In this document: in pieces, positions 1-9,922 of the stretch
Position numbering within the stretch: position 1 is the stretch's first letter
How the letters are laid out: each line of letters begins with the position of its first letter
From: Rhodoblastus acidophilus
GTDB lineage: Bacteria; Pseudomonadota; Alphaproteobacteria; Rhizobiales; Beijerinckiaceae
Length of the DNA stretch: 64,000 nt
Direction: 5' to 3'
NCBI RefSeq assembly: GCF_900187365.1
Contig: NZ_FYDG01000001.1
Location: 310,001-374,000, forward strand
Notes under the pieces: generated by a model
Told to the model about the DNA's origin: nothing
The model's input: only the letters and a program-made list of their open reading frames with translations
Database searches by the model: none
Position numbers and translations under genes: made by a program

Positions 1-1
1 C

Positions 2-148
2 CGACCTGCGCCGGCGGCGTCCGGCCGGACAGGCCTGGGCTTGAAGATCGTCGGCCGCATCGCCGCCGTCCACCGCGCCGCGTTCCAATGGGAGCGCATC
101 GAGGGCGAGGGGGTGACCGCCACCCTCGATTTCACGCCAAAGCCTTGA
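2..148 (+). CDS. Sensor histidine kinase, C-terminal end (partial)
   Basis: Only the last 48 codons are present; the gene begins left of the window. The visible frame reads TGLGLKIV, the G2-box of a GHKL/HATPase ATP-binding domain, followed by a typical closing strand (GVTATLDFTP) and a TGA stop. This supports a two-component sensor kinase, whose ATPase domain would phosphorylate its own or a partner histidine. Nothing of the input domain is visible, so the signal is unknown. The next gene is convergent and starts 24 bases beyond the stop, so this gene is the end of its own transcript. Confidence 0.75.
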   Translation, partial: RPAPAASGRTGLGLKIVGRIAAVHRAAFQWERIEGEGVTATLDFTPKP

Positions 149-172
149 GCGACCGGACCTCCCCGACGCGGC

Positions 173-2671
173 TCAGAACGCGTGCGAATAGCCGACGCGG
201 ACCGCGTTGGAGACATGGCCGCCCTCGGCGAGCTGGGCGGTGTAGCCGACGCTCCACACGCCCACGCCGACCCGGCCCTGCACGCCCAGGCCGAGTTCGC
301 CATAATTGAGCGCCACATGCGGAATCGCCACGCGCGCCGAGGCCATGGCGGCGTTGGCGCTGGCGAGCTTGAAGGTGGCGTAGCGCGTTTCGGCGTCGAA
401 ATCGTGGTTGTAGGTCAGCCGCGCGAACGGCGTGACGCCCATGAAGGCGCCGAACGCCTCGACGCCGGCCATCAGCGTCTGGCTGCGCGCGATGGTCTGC
501 GGCATCAAAACATTGCCGCCGGCGGCGCCTGTTTCGGTATAGCCGTCGATTTTCGCCCATTGCAGCTGATAGCCGGCGACCGGACCAGCCTTCGCCACGC
601 CGAAATCGAAATCATAGCCCGCCTCGACGAACGCCGACTGCAAATCGCCGGAGGTCGAACCGAGCGCCGTCAGGCCATAGGCCGCGGGGCGGTTGATGTT
701 GTCGAAATTGGCGTAGCCGAAGGAATAGCCGGCCTGGGCGTAGAAGCCGTCGGCCATCGCGCGCCCGTACAGGCTGAAATCATAGCCGTCGGCGTCATGG
801 CCGAAGGCGCCGTGGCGGTTGATCTGGCCGGCGCCGAAGGCGCCGCCGAAAACCAGATTGGGCGAGAACGTATAATCGAGGCCGATGGAGCCCTGAAAAC
901 CGTTGCGGGTTCCGGTCTCTCCGGTCGGGCTGGTCAGGTTGTCGCCGTTCACATAGCCGAAGGAGCCGATGATCCAGGGCGTGAACGTGCCCGGAGCGGA
1001 GCCGCCGGCGCGGCGGTTGGCGTTGAGCTGGGCGGCGACGTTGCCGGAATTGATTCCGGCGAGCGACAGCGCCGATTGCTGCACAGCGGCGACCGCGAGC
1101 GGCCCCGTGCCGATCATCCAGGCCAGATATTGCGGATCGACATAGGTCGGCAGGGTCATGCGATAGACCAGCACCTCGGCGTCGCTGTTGACCGATTGCG
1201 CGCAGCTGACGCCGCTCGTGACGCAGGTAGTGGACAGGAAGTCGTTGTCATTGCCGATGAACAGGAAGAAATCCTGCGGCTTGCCTTCCTCCAGCGCCGG
1301 CGCCAGCGCCATACCTTCCCATTTCTCCGTCAGGGTGAGGCGGGTCGGATTCTTGTTGTCGACGTTGACGCCGAACTTGCTCAGCTGCGCCGTGTTCAGA
1401 ATGTTCAGGGCTTCGACCTGCTGCGCTGGCGCGATGGAGGAGACCAGCTTGCCGCCGGGCGAAAGCGGCGTGGCGGTGGTCTCGTACACCGACCCGGCGA
1501 TGTTGGTCGCGCCGGAGACGTCGACGAACAGCACGCTCTTGAACACCGGATTATTGCCGACGGACTGTCCCAGGCCGTTGCCGTCGCGCGACAGCACCAG
1601 GAACTGCGTATCGTTCAGCGCCAGCAGTTCCGACTGCGCAGCGGTGCGGTTGGCGGCGCCCCCGCCGCCGGTCGAATTGTAGATCGGCAGTTGCAACACG
1701 TAATCGGCGATCGGATTGGCCGGCGTCTTGCTCGACGCGATGTCGTAGATCATCAGCCGGGTGTTGGTTCGGGTCTCCTGGCTCGACGACGAGTCCTGCA
1801 TGGCCGCGCTTTGCAGCAGCGTCACCAGCTTTTTCTGGTCGGGCGTGATGGCGAGGCCTTCAAGACCCTGGTTGAGGCGGCGTCCGGTCTTGGCGTCGAC
1901 CAGCGACGTGTAGTTCAGCTGGCCCGAGGCGTCGCGCGGAACCAGCGCCGCCGGCGGCGTGATCACGCCGAGCAGCTTGCCCGTAGCGTCGAAATAATAG
2001 ACGTTGGCGCCATATTCGTCGGAGACGTAGAAATTGCCGTTGTTGAGGAAGCGCAGGCCCTCGGCGTCCAAGCTGATCTTGCCGGCGCCGGCGGTTCCCG
2101 CGGCCGGGCTCGGCAGGGTGATTCCGTTCTGCACGGTGGTCCCGCCGGCGTCGAGGCCGGTGGTGACGTTGCCGTTGAAATCGCGCAGATAGAATCCGCC
2201 GTTCATGGTCAGCTGCAATTGGTGCTGCGAGGCTTCGCTGACCGGGAGATTGGCGTTCGACACATAGGGCGTGAACGCCATCGACAGGATGTTCACGCGC
2301 GCGGCGTAATCGCTGAAGGCGACGCTGCTGACCCCGTTCGGGCCACGGTCGGGCAGGGCGTACATGGCGCCGACATAGCCGGTCGCCGTCTTGCGCCAGC
2401 GGCTCAGATCGAGGGCGAAGCCCGAAAAGGCGCCGAAGGTGTCGCCGGCGAAATCGAAGGTCGAATCGGCGGGGAGCCGCGCCATGCCCTGCAGGCCCTG
2501 GTTGACGACGGTCGTTCCGTTGAGCGTGGCCGAGGTCGAACCCGCGACGCTGATGACGTTCGGCGTCTTGTAGACGAGCGGATCGGCGAGAACGGCGAGC
2601 GGTTGCAGGATTGACGCGGCGACTCCCGAGAACAGCGCCGTCTTGAATGCCCTCGAAAATGTCCACGCCAT
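173..2671 (-). CDS. Phytase-like esterase autotransporter
   Basis: A protein of 832 residues from the preferred ATG at 2671 (MAWTFSRAFK); an upstream ATG at 2701 would add 10 residues before a signal peptide with a hydrophobic core (ALFSGVAASILQPLAVL, cut near LAD). Residues about 45-510 resemble the esterase-like activity of phytase family (PF13449): DRGPNGV, LDAEGLRF and EGMALAP-type segments. The last 250 residues form a beta-barrel: alternating strands, GYDF/GYSFGYA repeats and a terminal aromatic (GYSHAF), as in type V autotransporters. It should reach the outer membrane and show or release a phosphoester hydrolase. It is divergent from a giant secreted nuclease, so both could serve phosphate scavenging (inference). 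Substrate is not determined. Confidence 0.8.
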   Translation of the reverse strand: MAWTFSRAFKTALFSGVAASILQPLAVLADPLVYKTPNVISVAGSTSATLNGTTVVNQGLQGMARLPADSTFDFAGDTFGAFSGFALDLSRWRKTATGYVGAMYALPDRGPNGVSSVAFSDYAARVNILSMAFTPYVSNANLPVSEASQHQLQLTMNGGFYLRDFNGNVTTGLDAGGTTVQNGITLPSPAAGTAGAGKISLDAEGLRFLNNGNFYVSDEYGANVYYFDATGKLLGVITPPAALVPRDASGQLNYTSLVDAKTGRRLNQGLEGLAITPDQKKLVTLLQSAAMQDSSSSQETRTNTRLMIYDIASSKTPANPIADYVLQLPIYNSTGGGGAANRTAAQSELLALNDTQFLVLSRDGNGLGQSVGNNPVFKSVLFVDVSGATNIAGSVYETTATPLSPGGKLVSSIAPAQQVEALNILNTAQLSKFGVNVDNKNPTRLTLTEKWEGMALAPALEEGKPQDFFLFIGNDNDFLSTTCVTSGVSCAQSVNSDAEVLVYRMTLPTYVDPQYLAWMIGTGPLAVAAVQQSALSLAGINSGNVAAQLNANRRAGGSAPGTFTPWIIGSFGYVNGDNLTSPTGETGTRNGFQGSIGLDYTFSPNLVFGGAFGAGQINRHGAFGHDADGYDFSLYGRAMADGFYAQAGYSFGYANFDNINRPAAYGLTALGSTSGDLQSAFVEAGYDFDFGVAKAGPVAGYQLQWAKIDGYTETGAAGGNVLMPQTIARSQTLMAGVEAFGAFMGVTPFARLTYNHDFDAETRYATFKLASANAAMASARVAIPHVALNYGELGLGVQGRVGVGVWSVGYTAQLAEGGHVSNAVRVGYSHAF

Positions 2672-3058
2672 CTGTTTCACCCCGTCGCGATTCCGCCACA
2701 ATTCGGCCTGCGGTCCGCTTTAGGTGGGGTCCACGACAAACATGTGACGCTCGTTATTTGAATTACGAAACGGCATGGGCGTTTGGCGCCGGGCCAGTCT
2801 ATCGGCGCCCGCGTTGCTTGGGGAACTCCAAGCAAACCGATTGAAACGGCTCATCCTGTTCGATCAGCGCCTTGCCCCGCCACATGACGTAGAGCATCAA
2901 TCGCATCGGCGCGTCGCATAACAGTCTTAAAACTGCAACAGCGCCAAATTAGGCAATGCCTCATCGTCGGGTTTTATGGCCTGCCGCACAGTTTTTGTGC
3001 GTTTCAGCATGACGCCTTTGCGCAATGGCTGAAGCGCCTTCTTGAACAAGGCTTTAAG
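2672..3058. other. Divergent intergenic region, phytase-like autotransporter / nuclease
   Basis: About 390 bases that should hold both divergent promoters. I see no convincing small gene. A short inverted repeat GCACA-GTTTT-TGTGC lies near 2990. I looked for a rhizobial-type Pho box (CTGTCAT repeats) and did not find one by eye. Confidence 0.5.
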
Positions 3059-6000
3059 ATGAGCGCCTTCACTGCCGGAAACATCGTGGTTTATCGCGTC
3101 GGAACGGGAACCGGCGCCTTGTCGAGCGCCGCCACGGCGGTGTTCCTCGACGAATATTCGCCGACGGGCGCATGGGTGCAGTCGATCGCGCTGCCGACCG
3201 CCGACAGCGGCGCCAACCAGATGCTGACCGCAAGCGGCTCCGCGACCTCGGAAGGCGAACTCAACCTGTCGGCGGACGGACGTTTTCTGGTTCTCACGGG
3301 TTACGACGCCGCGCCGGGAACCACGGGCGTCGCCAGCACCTCGACGTCAACTGTCGCGCGCGTGGTCGGGCTGGTCGGCGCCAATGGCGACGTCAACACC
3401 TCGACCGCGCTGACCGACGCGGCGAGCGGCAACAACATCCGCTCGGCGGATTCGAGCAATGGCGTGGACATCTGGGTGGCCGGCGCCTCCGGCGGCTTGC
3501 GCTACGCCACCCTGGGCGCGACCAGCTCGATCCAGGTTAGCTCCACCGTCCTCAATCTGCGTGAAGTCGAGATCTTCAACGGCCAGCTCTACGCCACCGA
3601 CGCCTCCGGCTCGCTGACGCGCGTCGGCGCGGTGGGGACGGGCGAGCCGACGACCTCCGGCCAGACCATCGTCGCCTTGCCGGGCCTGCCGACCTCGACG
3701 GGATCGCCCTATGAAATCTTCATGGCCGATCTCTCCGGTTCGGTTCCGGGGATGGACACGCTTTATGTCGCCGACGACGGCGCCGGCGTCTTGAAATATT
3801 CGCTGGTCAACGGCAGCTGGGTCGCCAACGGCAAGGCCGGCGCATCCTCGGACGCCTATCGCGGTCTTACGGGGGAAGTGAACGCCGACGGCTCCGTCAG
3901 CCTGTTCGCCACCGGCGCCGGCGGCTCCGGTTCGACCGGCGGCGGCAAGCTCGACCTGTTGACCGACGCGTCCGGCTACAACGGCGCCTTCGCCGCGACC
4001 GCCAAGACCCTCGCCACCGCCGCCGCCAATGAGGCGTTCCGCGGCGTGGCCTTCGCGCCGGCCGCCGCCGCGCCGGTCGACGCCACGCCGCCGACCCTGG
4101 TCTCGGCCGCGCCCGCCGACGATGCGGCGGGCGTTCCCGCCTCCGGCGATCTCGTGCTGACCTTTTCCGAGGCGGTGAAGGCGGGAAGCGGCGCCATCGC
4201 CATTTATCGCGACAGCGACAACAGCCTGGTCCAGTCGATCGACGTCCATTCCAGCGCCGTCGCCATCTCGGGACAGCAGGTGACGGTCGATCCGCCGAGC
4301 GCTCTTGCGGGCGGGACGGCCTACCACGTCGAGATCGCGGCGGGCGCCTTCGCCGACCTCGCCGGCAACGCCTATGCCGGCATCGCCGACGCGACCAGCT
4401 ACAATTTCACCACGGCGGCCTCGGAAACCCAGACCCTGTCCTTCGCCACGACCTCGATCTCGCAGGCGGAAGGCGATTCCGGCGTCACCAATTTCACCTT
4501 CACCGTGCAGCGCGACGGCGGAACCACCGGCGACGCCTCGTTCACGGTGAAGTTCGCGCAAGGAACCACCGACGCCGCCGATTACGCCGGCGGCGCGCTG
4601 CCATCCACGACGATTTCCGGGACCATCGCCGCCGGCCAGACCAGCGCGACGCTCACCATCCCCGTCGCCGGCGACATCGCGCCGGAAGCCAACGAGAGCT
4701 TCACGCTGACGCTGGCGGGGCCGCCGTCCAACGATGTCGCCGGAATCGCCATCGCGCTCGGCGCGTCGAACCAGACCGCCGCCGGAACGCTCGTCGACGA
4801 CGACAGCTACACCCATATTTACGCCATCCAGGGTTCAGGCGCGACCTCGCCGCTCGCCGGCCAGACCGTGACCACCCGCGGCGTGGTCACCGCCGTGGAC
4901 ACAAATGGCGGCGAGAGCAGCCGGGGCTTCTATATTCAGGATGCGGCCGGCGACGGCGATAGCCGCACGTCCGACGCCATTTTCGTCTATGTGCCGAGCG
5001 GAACCCTGCCGACGGTCGGCCACATGGTCGAGGTCACCGGCAAGGTTTCGGAATATGTGTCGAGTTCCGCCTATCTCGACAGCCCCACCCTCACCGAGAT
5101 GAGCGCGAGCAAGCTGTCGGACCTGGGCGTCGGCCCGACCATCGCGCCGGTCCAGATCGGCGGGGCGGGCGGTCTGCTGCCGCCGACCTCCGACATGGCG
5201 GCGGGCGCGGCTTTCTGGGAAAGCCTTGAAAGCATGGAGGTCACGCTGAAGGCGCCGACCGCCGTCAGCGCGACCGATTCCACCTATTGCGAAACCTATG
5301 TCGCCGTGGCCGGGCCCGACGGAACCACGCCCTACGCCACCGGCATGAACGCCCACGGCGGCCTCACCGTCACGGGCGGCGCGCCGGATTTCGGCCATAC
5401 CGACGTGACCGGCGGCGACTTCAATCCGGAAGCGGTCCAGATCGACGTCGATACCGGCATGTTCGCCGGCTTCGCCAAGCCGGTGGTCGACGCCGGCGCG
5501 CAATTTTCTGACGTCACCGGCATCATGTCCTACGCCTATGGCGTCGAGCAGGTGCTGGCGACCCAAGCCTATTCCGTGACCAAGGCCAGCGCGATCCAGA
5601 AGGAAACCACCGCGCTGACCGGCGACGCCGGCCATATGACGCTCGCCAGCTACAATCTGGAAAACCTCGCGCCCGGCGACGCCGCCCGGATCGCCGCCCA
5701 CGCCAGCGAAATTTTCAACAATCTCGGCGCGCCCGACGTGGTGGCGCTGCAGGAAATCCAGGACAATGACGGGACGACCGTCAGCGCGGTCACCTCCGCC
5801 TCCGCCACGCTGCAGGATCTCGTCGACGATCTCAACAGCCAGGCCGCCGCCGCCGGAAGCTCCGCGCATTACGCCTTCATCGATAATCCCTTCCTCAACA
5901 ACAATGCGCCGGGAACCGCCAATGGCGGCGCGCCCGGCGGCAATATCCGCAACGCCTACATTTACCGCACCGACCGCGTCGCCTTGGTCGAGGGTTCGCT

Positions 6001-9000
6001 GCGGACCATCGGCGCCGACGGCTCGGCTCTGACCGCCGCCGATCCGACCCAGGTCAGCGACCCCAACAACCCGTTCTGCAGCGCCCGTCCCTCGCTCGTC
6101 GCCACCTTCAGCTTCAACGGCCAGACCGTCACGGTGATCGACAATCACTTCTCGTCCAAGGGCGGCGGCGGCGTGCTGGAGGGAACCGATCCGACGCCGC
6201 TCGACGCCTATGAGGACAAGCGCGCCGCCCAGGCCCAGGCCGTCAATACCTATGTGGACAGCCTGCTCGCGGCCAACGCGAACGCAAAAATCGTGGTCGC
6301 CGGCGATCTCAACGAATTCCAGTTCGAGGAGCCGCTGAAGGTGCTCGAAGGGACCGCCACCGTCTCCGGCTACGCCTATGACAGCAGCCCGGCCATCACC
6401 GGAACCTATACGCCGGGCGGAGTCCAGGTGCTCAACGACCTGATCGCGACCCTGCCGGCGCACGAGCAATACGACTATAATTTCGACGGCGACGCCGAGG
6501 ATCTCGACCATATTCTGGTGAGCAATGCGCTGGCGAATGCGGCGCAGTTCGACGTGGTCCATATCAATTCTGAATTTTCAAACCAGACCAGCGATCACGA
6601 CCCGCTGGTGACCGCGCTCGCGCTCGGCGGCTTCACCGTTCCGTCCGGCCAGACCCTGACCAGCGCGCAGACGCTCGGCGACGGCCAGAACGGACAGGTG
6701 CAGGCCAATGGCGCGTTCGCCGTCAGCGCGACGGGCAAGACCAACGTCTCCGGCGTGACGTTTACGGGCGGCGCCTCGACCCTGACCAACGCCGGCGCGA
6801 TGACCGCCATCGCGGCCTCGGGCAATGCGCGCGTCGTCGACAGCGCCGCGACGCTGGCGGCGGGCAGCCGGATCGCCATCGTCAACACGGGGTCCATCGT
6901 CGCCAACACCAATGACGCCATCCGCATCAACGCCGACCTCAATGGCGCGCTGACCATCGACAATTCCGGAACCATCGTGTCCGGCGCGGTGGACGCGTCC
7001 GGGGTCATTTCCGGAACCAAGAGCGGCCAGGCCATCGATCTCGGCGCGCTGACTTCGGGCGCGGCCACGACGACGATCACCAATCGCGCCGGCGGCCTGA
7101 TCGGCGCCGCCGACGCCGACGCGCTCCGGCCCGGCGCCAACGCCGCCATCGACAACGCCGGCAAGATTCTGGGCCAGTCGGGCGCCGGCGACAGCGGCGA
7201 CGACGGCGTCGATTTCCAGGACGCCGGCTATGGAGCCGTCACCAACGAAGCCACCGGCCTCATCGAGGGCGCGCGCCACGGCGTCACCGGCAAGCTCGCG
7301 ATCACCGTGCATAATTCCGGGACAATCTCGGGACAGCTTGGCTCCGGCGTCAACATGGACACCACCGCCGGAACCACCGTGGTCGTCAATTCCGGGACCA
7401 TCGCCGGCCATGCCGCCGGTTCGACCGATGGCGACGCCATCGACGTCGATTATCTGCTCAGTCTCGACAATTCCGGCTTGATCCAGGCGACGGGAACGTC
7501 GAGCGCCGGCCTGTCGGAGGCCGTGACCATCGGCGGAGGAACCATCGTCAACGAAGCCGGCGGCCAGATCGTCAGCGCCCAGCGCGCCATCACCGTCGAC
7601 GACAGCAACGACGGCGACGCCTATGCCGCCACCACCATCGCCAACGCCGGCCTGATCGAAGGCGACAATGGCGAGGCCATCGCCATTGTCGACACGTTCG
7701 CCGACACGCTGATCAATAGCGGAACCATCATCGGCAGCGTCGCGCTTGGCGGCGGCGACGACCGCATCATCCTCAACGGCGGCGGCATTTCCGGAACGAT
7801 CGACGGCGGCGCCGGAACGGACACGATCGACCTGAACGCCGCCACGGGAACGCTGGGCGCGCTCGTCTCGGTCGAAATCCTCAATGTCGCCGGCGCCGAC
7901 TGGACGCTGAACGGCGACGGCGTCGCCGCCGTCAACCTGTCGGACGGCGCCCATGTGCTGCGTCTCGGCGCGGCGACGCTGGCCGACGGCCATTTCGACG
8001 GCGCCATCGACAATTTCGGCGCGGACGACACGCTGGATCTCGAAGGCGTCGGCCGCGCCGCCACGGCGACGCTCGTCGCCGGCAATGTTCTCAAAATTTC
8101 CGGCGGCGCGGGCGATGTCGCCGTCACGCTCGACCCCAACGCCGATTACAGCGAGGCCAAGTTCAGCCTCGCCGACGACGGCGCGGGGGGCGCGCTGGTG
8201 ACGTTTTTCCACGAGCCCACAGTGACCGTGGCGGAATTCCAGGCGCGACGGACGGAGCTGGACCAGAGCGGCCACCCCTTCGACATCGCCGACACCGCGG
8301 CGAATGTCGCGTCCGCACTCGACGCGCTGGCCGGCGACGCGCATATCGCGTCGATCGCGCTGACGGATGCGGGAACGCCGGCGCTCAACGTGACGCTCAA
8401 GCAGGCGGCCGATGACGCCGCCGCGCTCGCCCGGATCGCAACGCCGCACACCCTGACCATCGTCGATGTCAAAACCCATGTCGCCAGCCTGACCGCCGCG
8501 CAGATCGCCGCCTTGGCGGCGGCGGGCGTGTCGCGGATCTCGGTCACGGATCAGGCTGTCGGGCTGAGCCTGGCGCAGAAGGCGGCGCTCGGATCGTCCG
8601 GCGTTGCGCTGATGCAGCCGTATAGCGGCGGCGCCACGCAGATCGTCACATTCAATGGCGACGGCTCGGCCCATGAAATCCAGTGCTTCGGCATCGCCGG
8701 CCAGATGTGGGACGCGACCGACGCGATCTATTCCGGCGGCAAGCCCGTATCGGAAAGCTGGACCAAGGACGACGGCCTCTGGCAAACCAAGACCTGGGAC
8801 CCGACGACCGGTCAGGTCACGGACCTCCAGACCTTCACGCCCGGGACGATCCTTGGCCACGCCTATACGTCCGTCGACACCCAATATGTCAACGGCGTGA
8901 GGACGACGGTCGATTACGCCGTCACCGACGGCCACACGGCGCGCGAGACCTTCACCGGCGACGGCGGCTGGCGGATCCTGGTCGACAACGCGCCGGCGCA

Positions 9001-9922
9001 GGCGAAGACGATGAGCGCCGACCCCGCCAACGTCGGCGGCTACGACATTCTCACCTATGACGCGACGGGCCAATTCGACCACGACGTCATCTTTAATGCG
9101 GCGGGCAAGCCCCTGAGCGAGACCTGGGCGAACGGCCAGACGGAGACGTGGAGCTACGACGCCGGCGGGGCCGTGACCGAGGCGGTCATCGCCGGAATCC
9201 CCGGCCAGAAGTACGACGCGACCGACACGCATTACGCGAACGGCAAGGCCGTTGCGGAAAGCTGGACCAAGGACGGCGATCCCTGGCAGATCAAGACCTG
9301 GGATCCGACGACCGGTCAGGTCACGGACCTCCAGACCTTCACGCCCGGAACGATCCTTGGCCACGCCTACGCCTCCGTCGACAACCAGTATGTCAATGGC
9401 GTGAGGACGACGGCCGATTACGCCACCACCGACGGGCATGCCGCGCACGAGACCTTCGCCAGCGACGGCGGCTGGGCGATCTTCGTCGACAACGTGCTGG
9501 CGCAGGCGAAATCCGCCAACGCCAGCGGTTGGGAAATCCAGAACTTTGGCCTCAAGACTTCGGGCTATGACGAAACCGACGTGTTCTACGGCGCCGATGG
9601 CAAACCGCTGACGGCGGTTTGGCTGTCCCACGGCGCGGCAGTCAAGATCGAGGACTGGAACGCCGACGGAAGCGTGGCCGAGGTCGCCACGGCGACGGCA
9701 CACGGGACGTCCCATCTCGACCTCTACGCCTTCGACATGTCCACGGTGATGGAATGGACGCCGAACAGCGCGGGGGCGGGCGGCGCGCTGACGCTGACCC
9801 AGGGAAATGAGCGCCTGACCGTGGCGGTCGGCGGCGGCGCGGCCGATTACACGATCACGCCGGGCGCCGGCGGCGTCGGCGTCACGCTGGTGTCCGCGAC
9901 GTCCGAGTTCCTGCACAGGTGA
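3059..9922 (+). CDS. Giant multidomain extracellular nuclease (ExeM/NucH-like)
   Basis: 2287 residues without an N-terminal signal peptide. In order: a propeller-like region (1-340); an SbsA-type Ig domain (about 345-455, TPPTLVSAAPADDA, LTFSEAVKAG); a Calx-beta domain (about 460-580, ISQAEGDSGVTNFTF); an OB-like segment (from 584, YTHIYAIQG); an endonuclease/exonuclease/phosphatase domain (about 860-1180) with SYNLENL, VVALQEIQDNDG, AGDLNEF and TSDHDPLV, which carry the expected Asn, Glu, Asp and His catalytic residues; a long NSGTI-rich beta-helix region (about 1180-1700); and two near-identical 168-residue C-terminal units. It probably degrades extracellular DNA. Lack of a signal peptide suggests type I secretion, but no RTX nonapeptides and no neighbouring type I genes are visible. 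Confidence 0.8.
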   Translation: MSAFTAGNIVVYRVGTGTGALSSAATAVFLDEYSPTGAWVQSIALPTADSGANQMLTASGSATSEGELNLSADGRFLVLTGYDAAPGTTGVASTSTSTVARVVGLVGANGDVNTSTALTDAASGNNIRSADSSNGVDIWVAGASGGLRYATLGATSSIQVSSTVLNLREVEIFNGQLYATDASGSLTRVGAVGTGEPTTSGQTIVALPGLPTSTGSPYEIFMADLSGSVPGMDTLYVADDGAGVLKYSLVNGSWVANGKAGASSDAYRGLTGEVNADGSVSLFATGAGGSGSTGGGKLDLLTDASGYNGAFAATAKTLATAAANEAFRGVAFAPAAAAPVDATPPTLVSAAPADDAAGVPASGDLVLTFSEAVKAGSGAIAIYRDSDNSLVQSIDVHSSAVAISGQQVTVDPPSALAGGTAYHVEIAAGAFADLAGNAYAGIADATSYNFTTAASETQTLSFATTSISQAEGDSGVTNFTFTVQRDGGTTGDASFTVKFAQGTTDAADYAGGALPSTTISGTIAAGQTSATLTIPVAGDIAPEANESFTLTLAGPPSNDVAGIAIALGASNQTAAGTLVDDDSYTHIYAIQGSGATSPLAGQTVTTRGVVTAVDTNGGESSRGFYIQDAAGDGDSRTSDAIFVYVPSGTLPTVGHMVEVTGKVSEYVSSSAYLDSPTLTEMSASKLSDLGVGPTIAPVQIGGAGGLLPPTSDMAAGAAFWESLESMEVTLKAPTAVSATDSTYCETYVAVAGPDGTTPYATGMNAHGGLTVTGGAPDFGHTDVTGGDFNPEAVQIDVDTGMFAGFAKPVVDAGAQFSDVTGIMSYAYGVEQVLATQAYSVTKASAIQKETTALTGDAGHMTLASYNLENLAPGDAARIAAHASEIFNNLGAPDVVALQEIQDNDGTTVSAVTSASATLQDLVDDLNSQAAAAGSSAHYAFIDNPFLNNNAPGTANGGAPGGNIRNAYIYRTDRVALVEGSLRTIGADGSALTAADPTQVSDPNNPFCSARPSLVATFSFNGQTVTVIDNHFSSKGGGGVLEGTDPTPLDAYEDKRAAQAQAVNTYVDSLLAANANAKIVVAGDLNEFQFEEPLKVLEGTATVSGYAYDSSPAITGTYTPGGVQVLNDLIATLPAHEQYDYNFDGDAEDLDHILVSNALANAAQFDVVHINSEFSNQTSDHDPLVTALALGGFTVPSGQTLTSAQTLGDGQNGQVQANGAFAVSATGKTNVSGVTFTGGASTLTNAGAMTAIAASGNARVVDSAATLAAGSRIAIVNTGSIVANTNDAIRINADLNGALTIDNSGTIVSGAVDASGVISGTKSGQAIDLGALTSGAATTTITNRAGGLIGAADADALRPGANAAIDNAGKILGQSGAGDSGDDGVDFQDAGYGAVTNEATGLIEGARHGVTGKLAITVHNSGTISGQLGSGVNMDTTAGTTVVVNSGTIAGHAAGSTDGDAIDVDYLLSLDNSGLIQATGTSSAGLSEAVTIGGGTIVNEAGGQIVSAQRAITVDDSNDGDAYAATTIANAGLIEGDNGEAIAIVDTFADTLINSGTIIGSVALGGGDDRIILNGGGISGTIDGGAGTDTIDLNAATGTLGALVSVEILNVAGADWTLNGDGVAAVNLSDGAHVLRLGAATLADGHFDGAIDNFGADDTLDLEGVGRAATATLVAGNVLKISGGAGDVAVTLDPNADYSEAKFSLADDGAGGALVTFFHEPTVTVAEFQARRTELDQSGHPFDIADTAANVASALDALAGDAHIASIALTDAGTPALNVTLKQAADDAAALARIATPHTLTIVDVKTHVASLTAAQIAALAAAGVSRISVTDQAVGLSLAQKAALGSSGVALMQPYSGGATQIVTFNGDGSAHEIQCFGIAGQMWDATDAIYSGGKPVSESWTKDDGLWQTKTWDPTTGQVTDLQTFTPGTILGHAYTSVDTQYVNGVRTTVDYAVTDGHTARETFTGDGGWRILVDNAPAQAKTMSADPANVGGYDILTYDATGQFDHDVIFNAAGKPLSETWANGQTETWSYDAGGAVTEAVIAGIPGQKYDATDTHYANGKAVAESWTKDGDPWQIKTWDPTTGQVTDLQTFTPGTILGHAYASVDNQYVNGVRTTADYATTDGHAAHETFASDGGWAIFVDNVLAQAKSANASGWEIQNFGLKTSGYDETDVFYGADGKPLTAVWLSHGAAVKIEDWNADGSVAEVATATAHGTSHLDLYAFDMSTVMEWTPNSAGAGGALTLTQGNERLTVAVGGGAADYTITPGAGGVGVTLVSATSEFLHR
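8690..9510 (+). repeat. Tandem 504-bp (168-codon) repeat inside the nuclease gene
   Basis: Two copies in register, offset exactly 504 bases (for example the SWTKD codons at about 8756 and 9260). The core blocks about 8690-9006 and 9194-9510 are nearly identical in DNA as well as protein: GQVTDLQTFTPGTILGHAY and QYVNGVRTT occur in both. Low synonymous divergence indicates a recent duplication or gene conversion. Confidence 0.85.

Noticed and set aside
182-2614. Long open frame antisense to the phytase-like autotransporter
   Set aside because: Arg/Gly/Ala/Val-rich translation without domain pattern; it mirrors the codon bias of the real gene on the other strand.
3059-9922. Nuclease considered as an RTX protein
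   Set aside because: No GGxGxDxUx nonapeptide arrays were found, only one GGDDR-like stretch.
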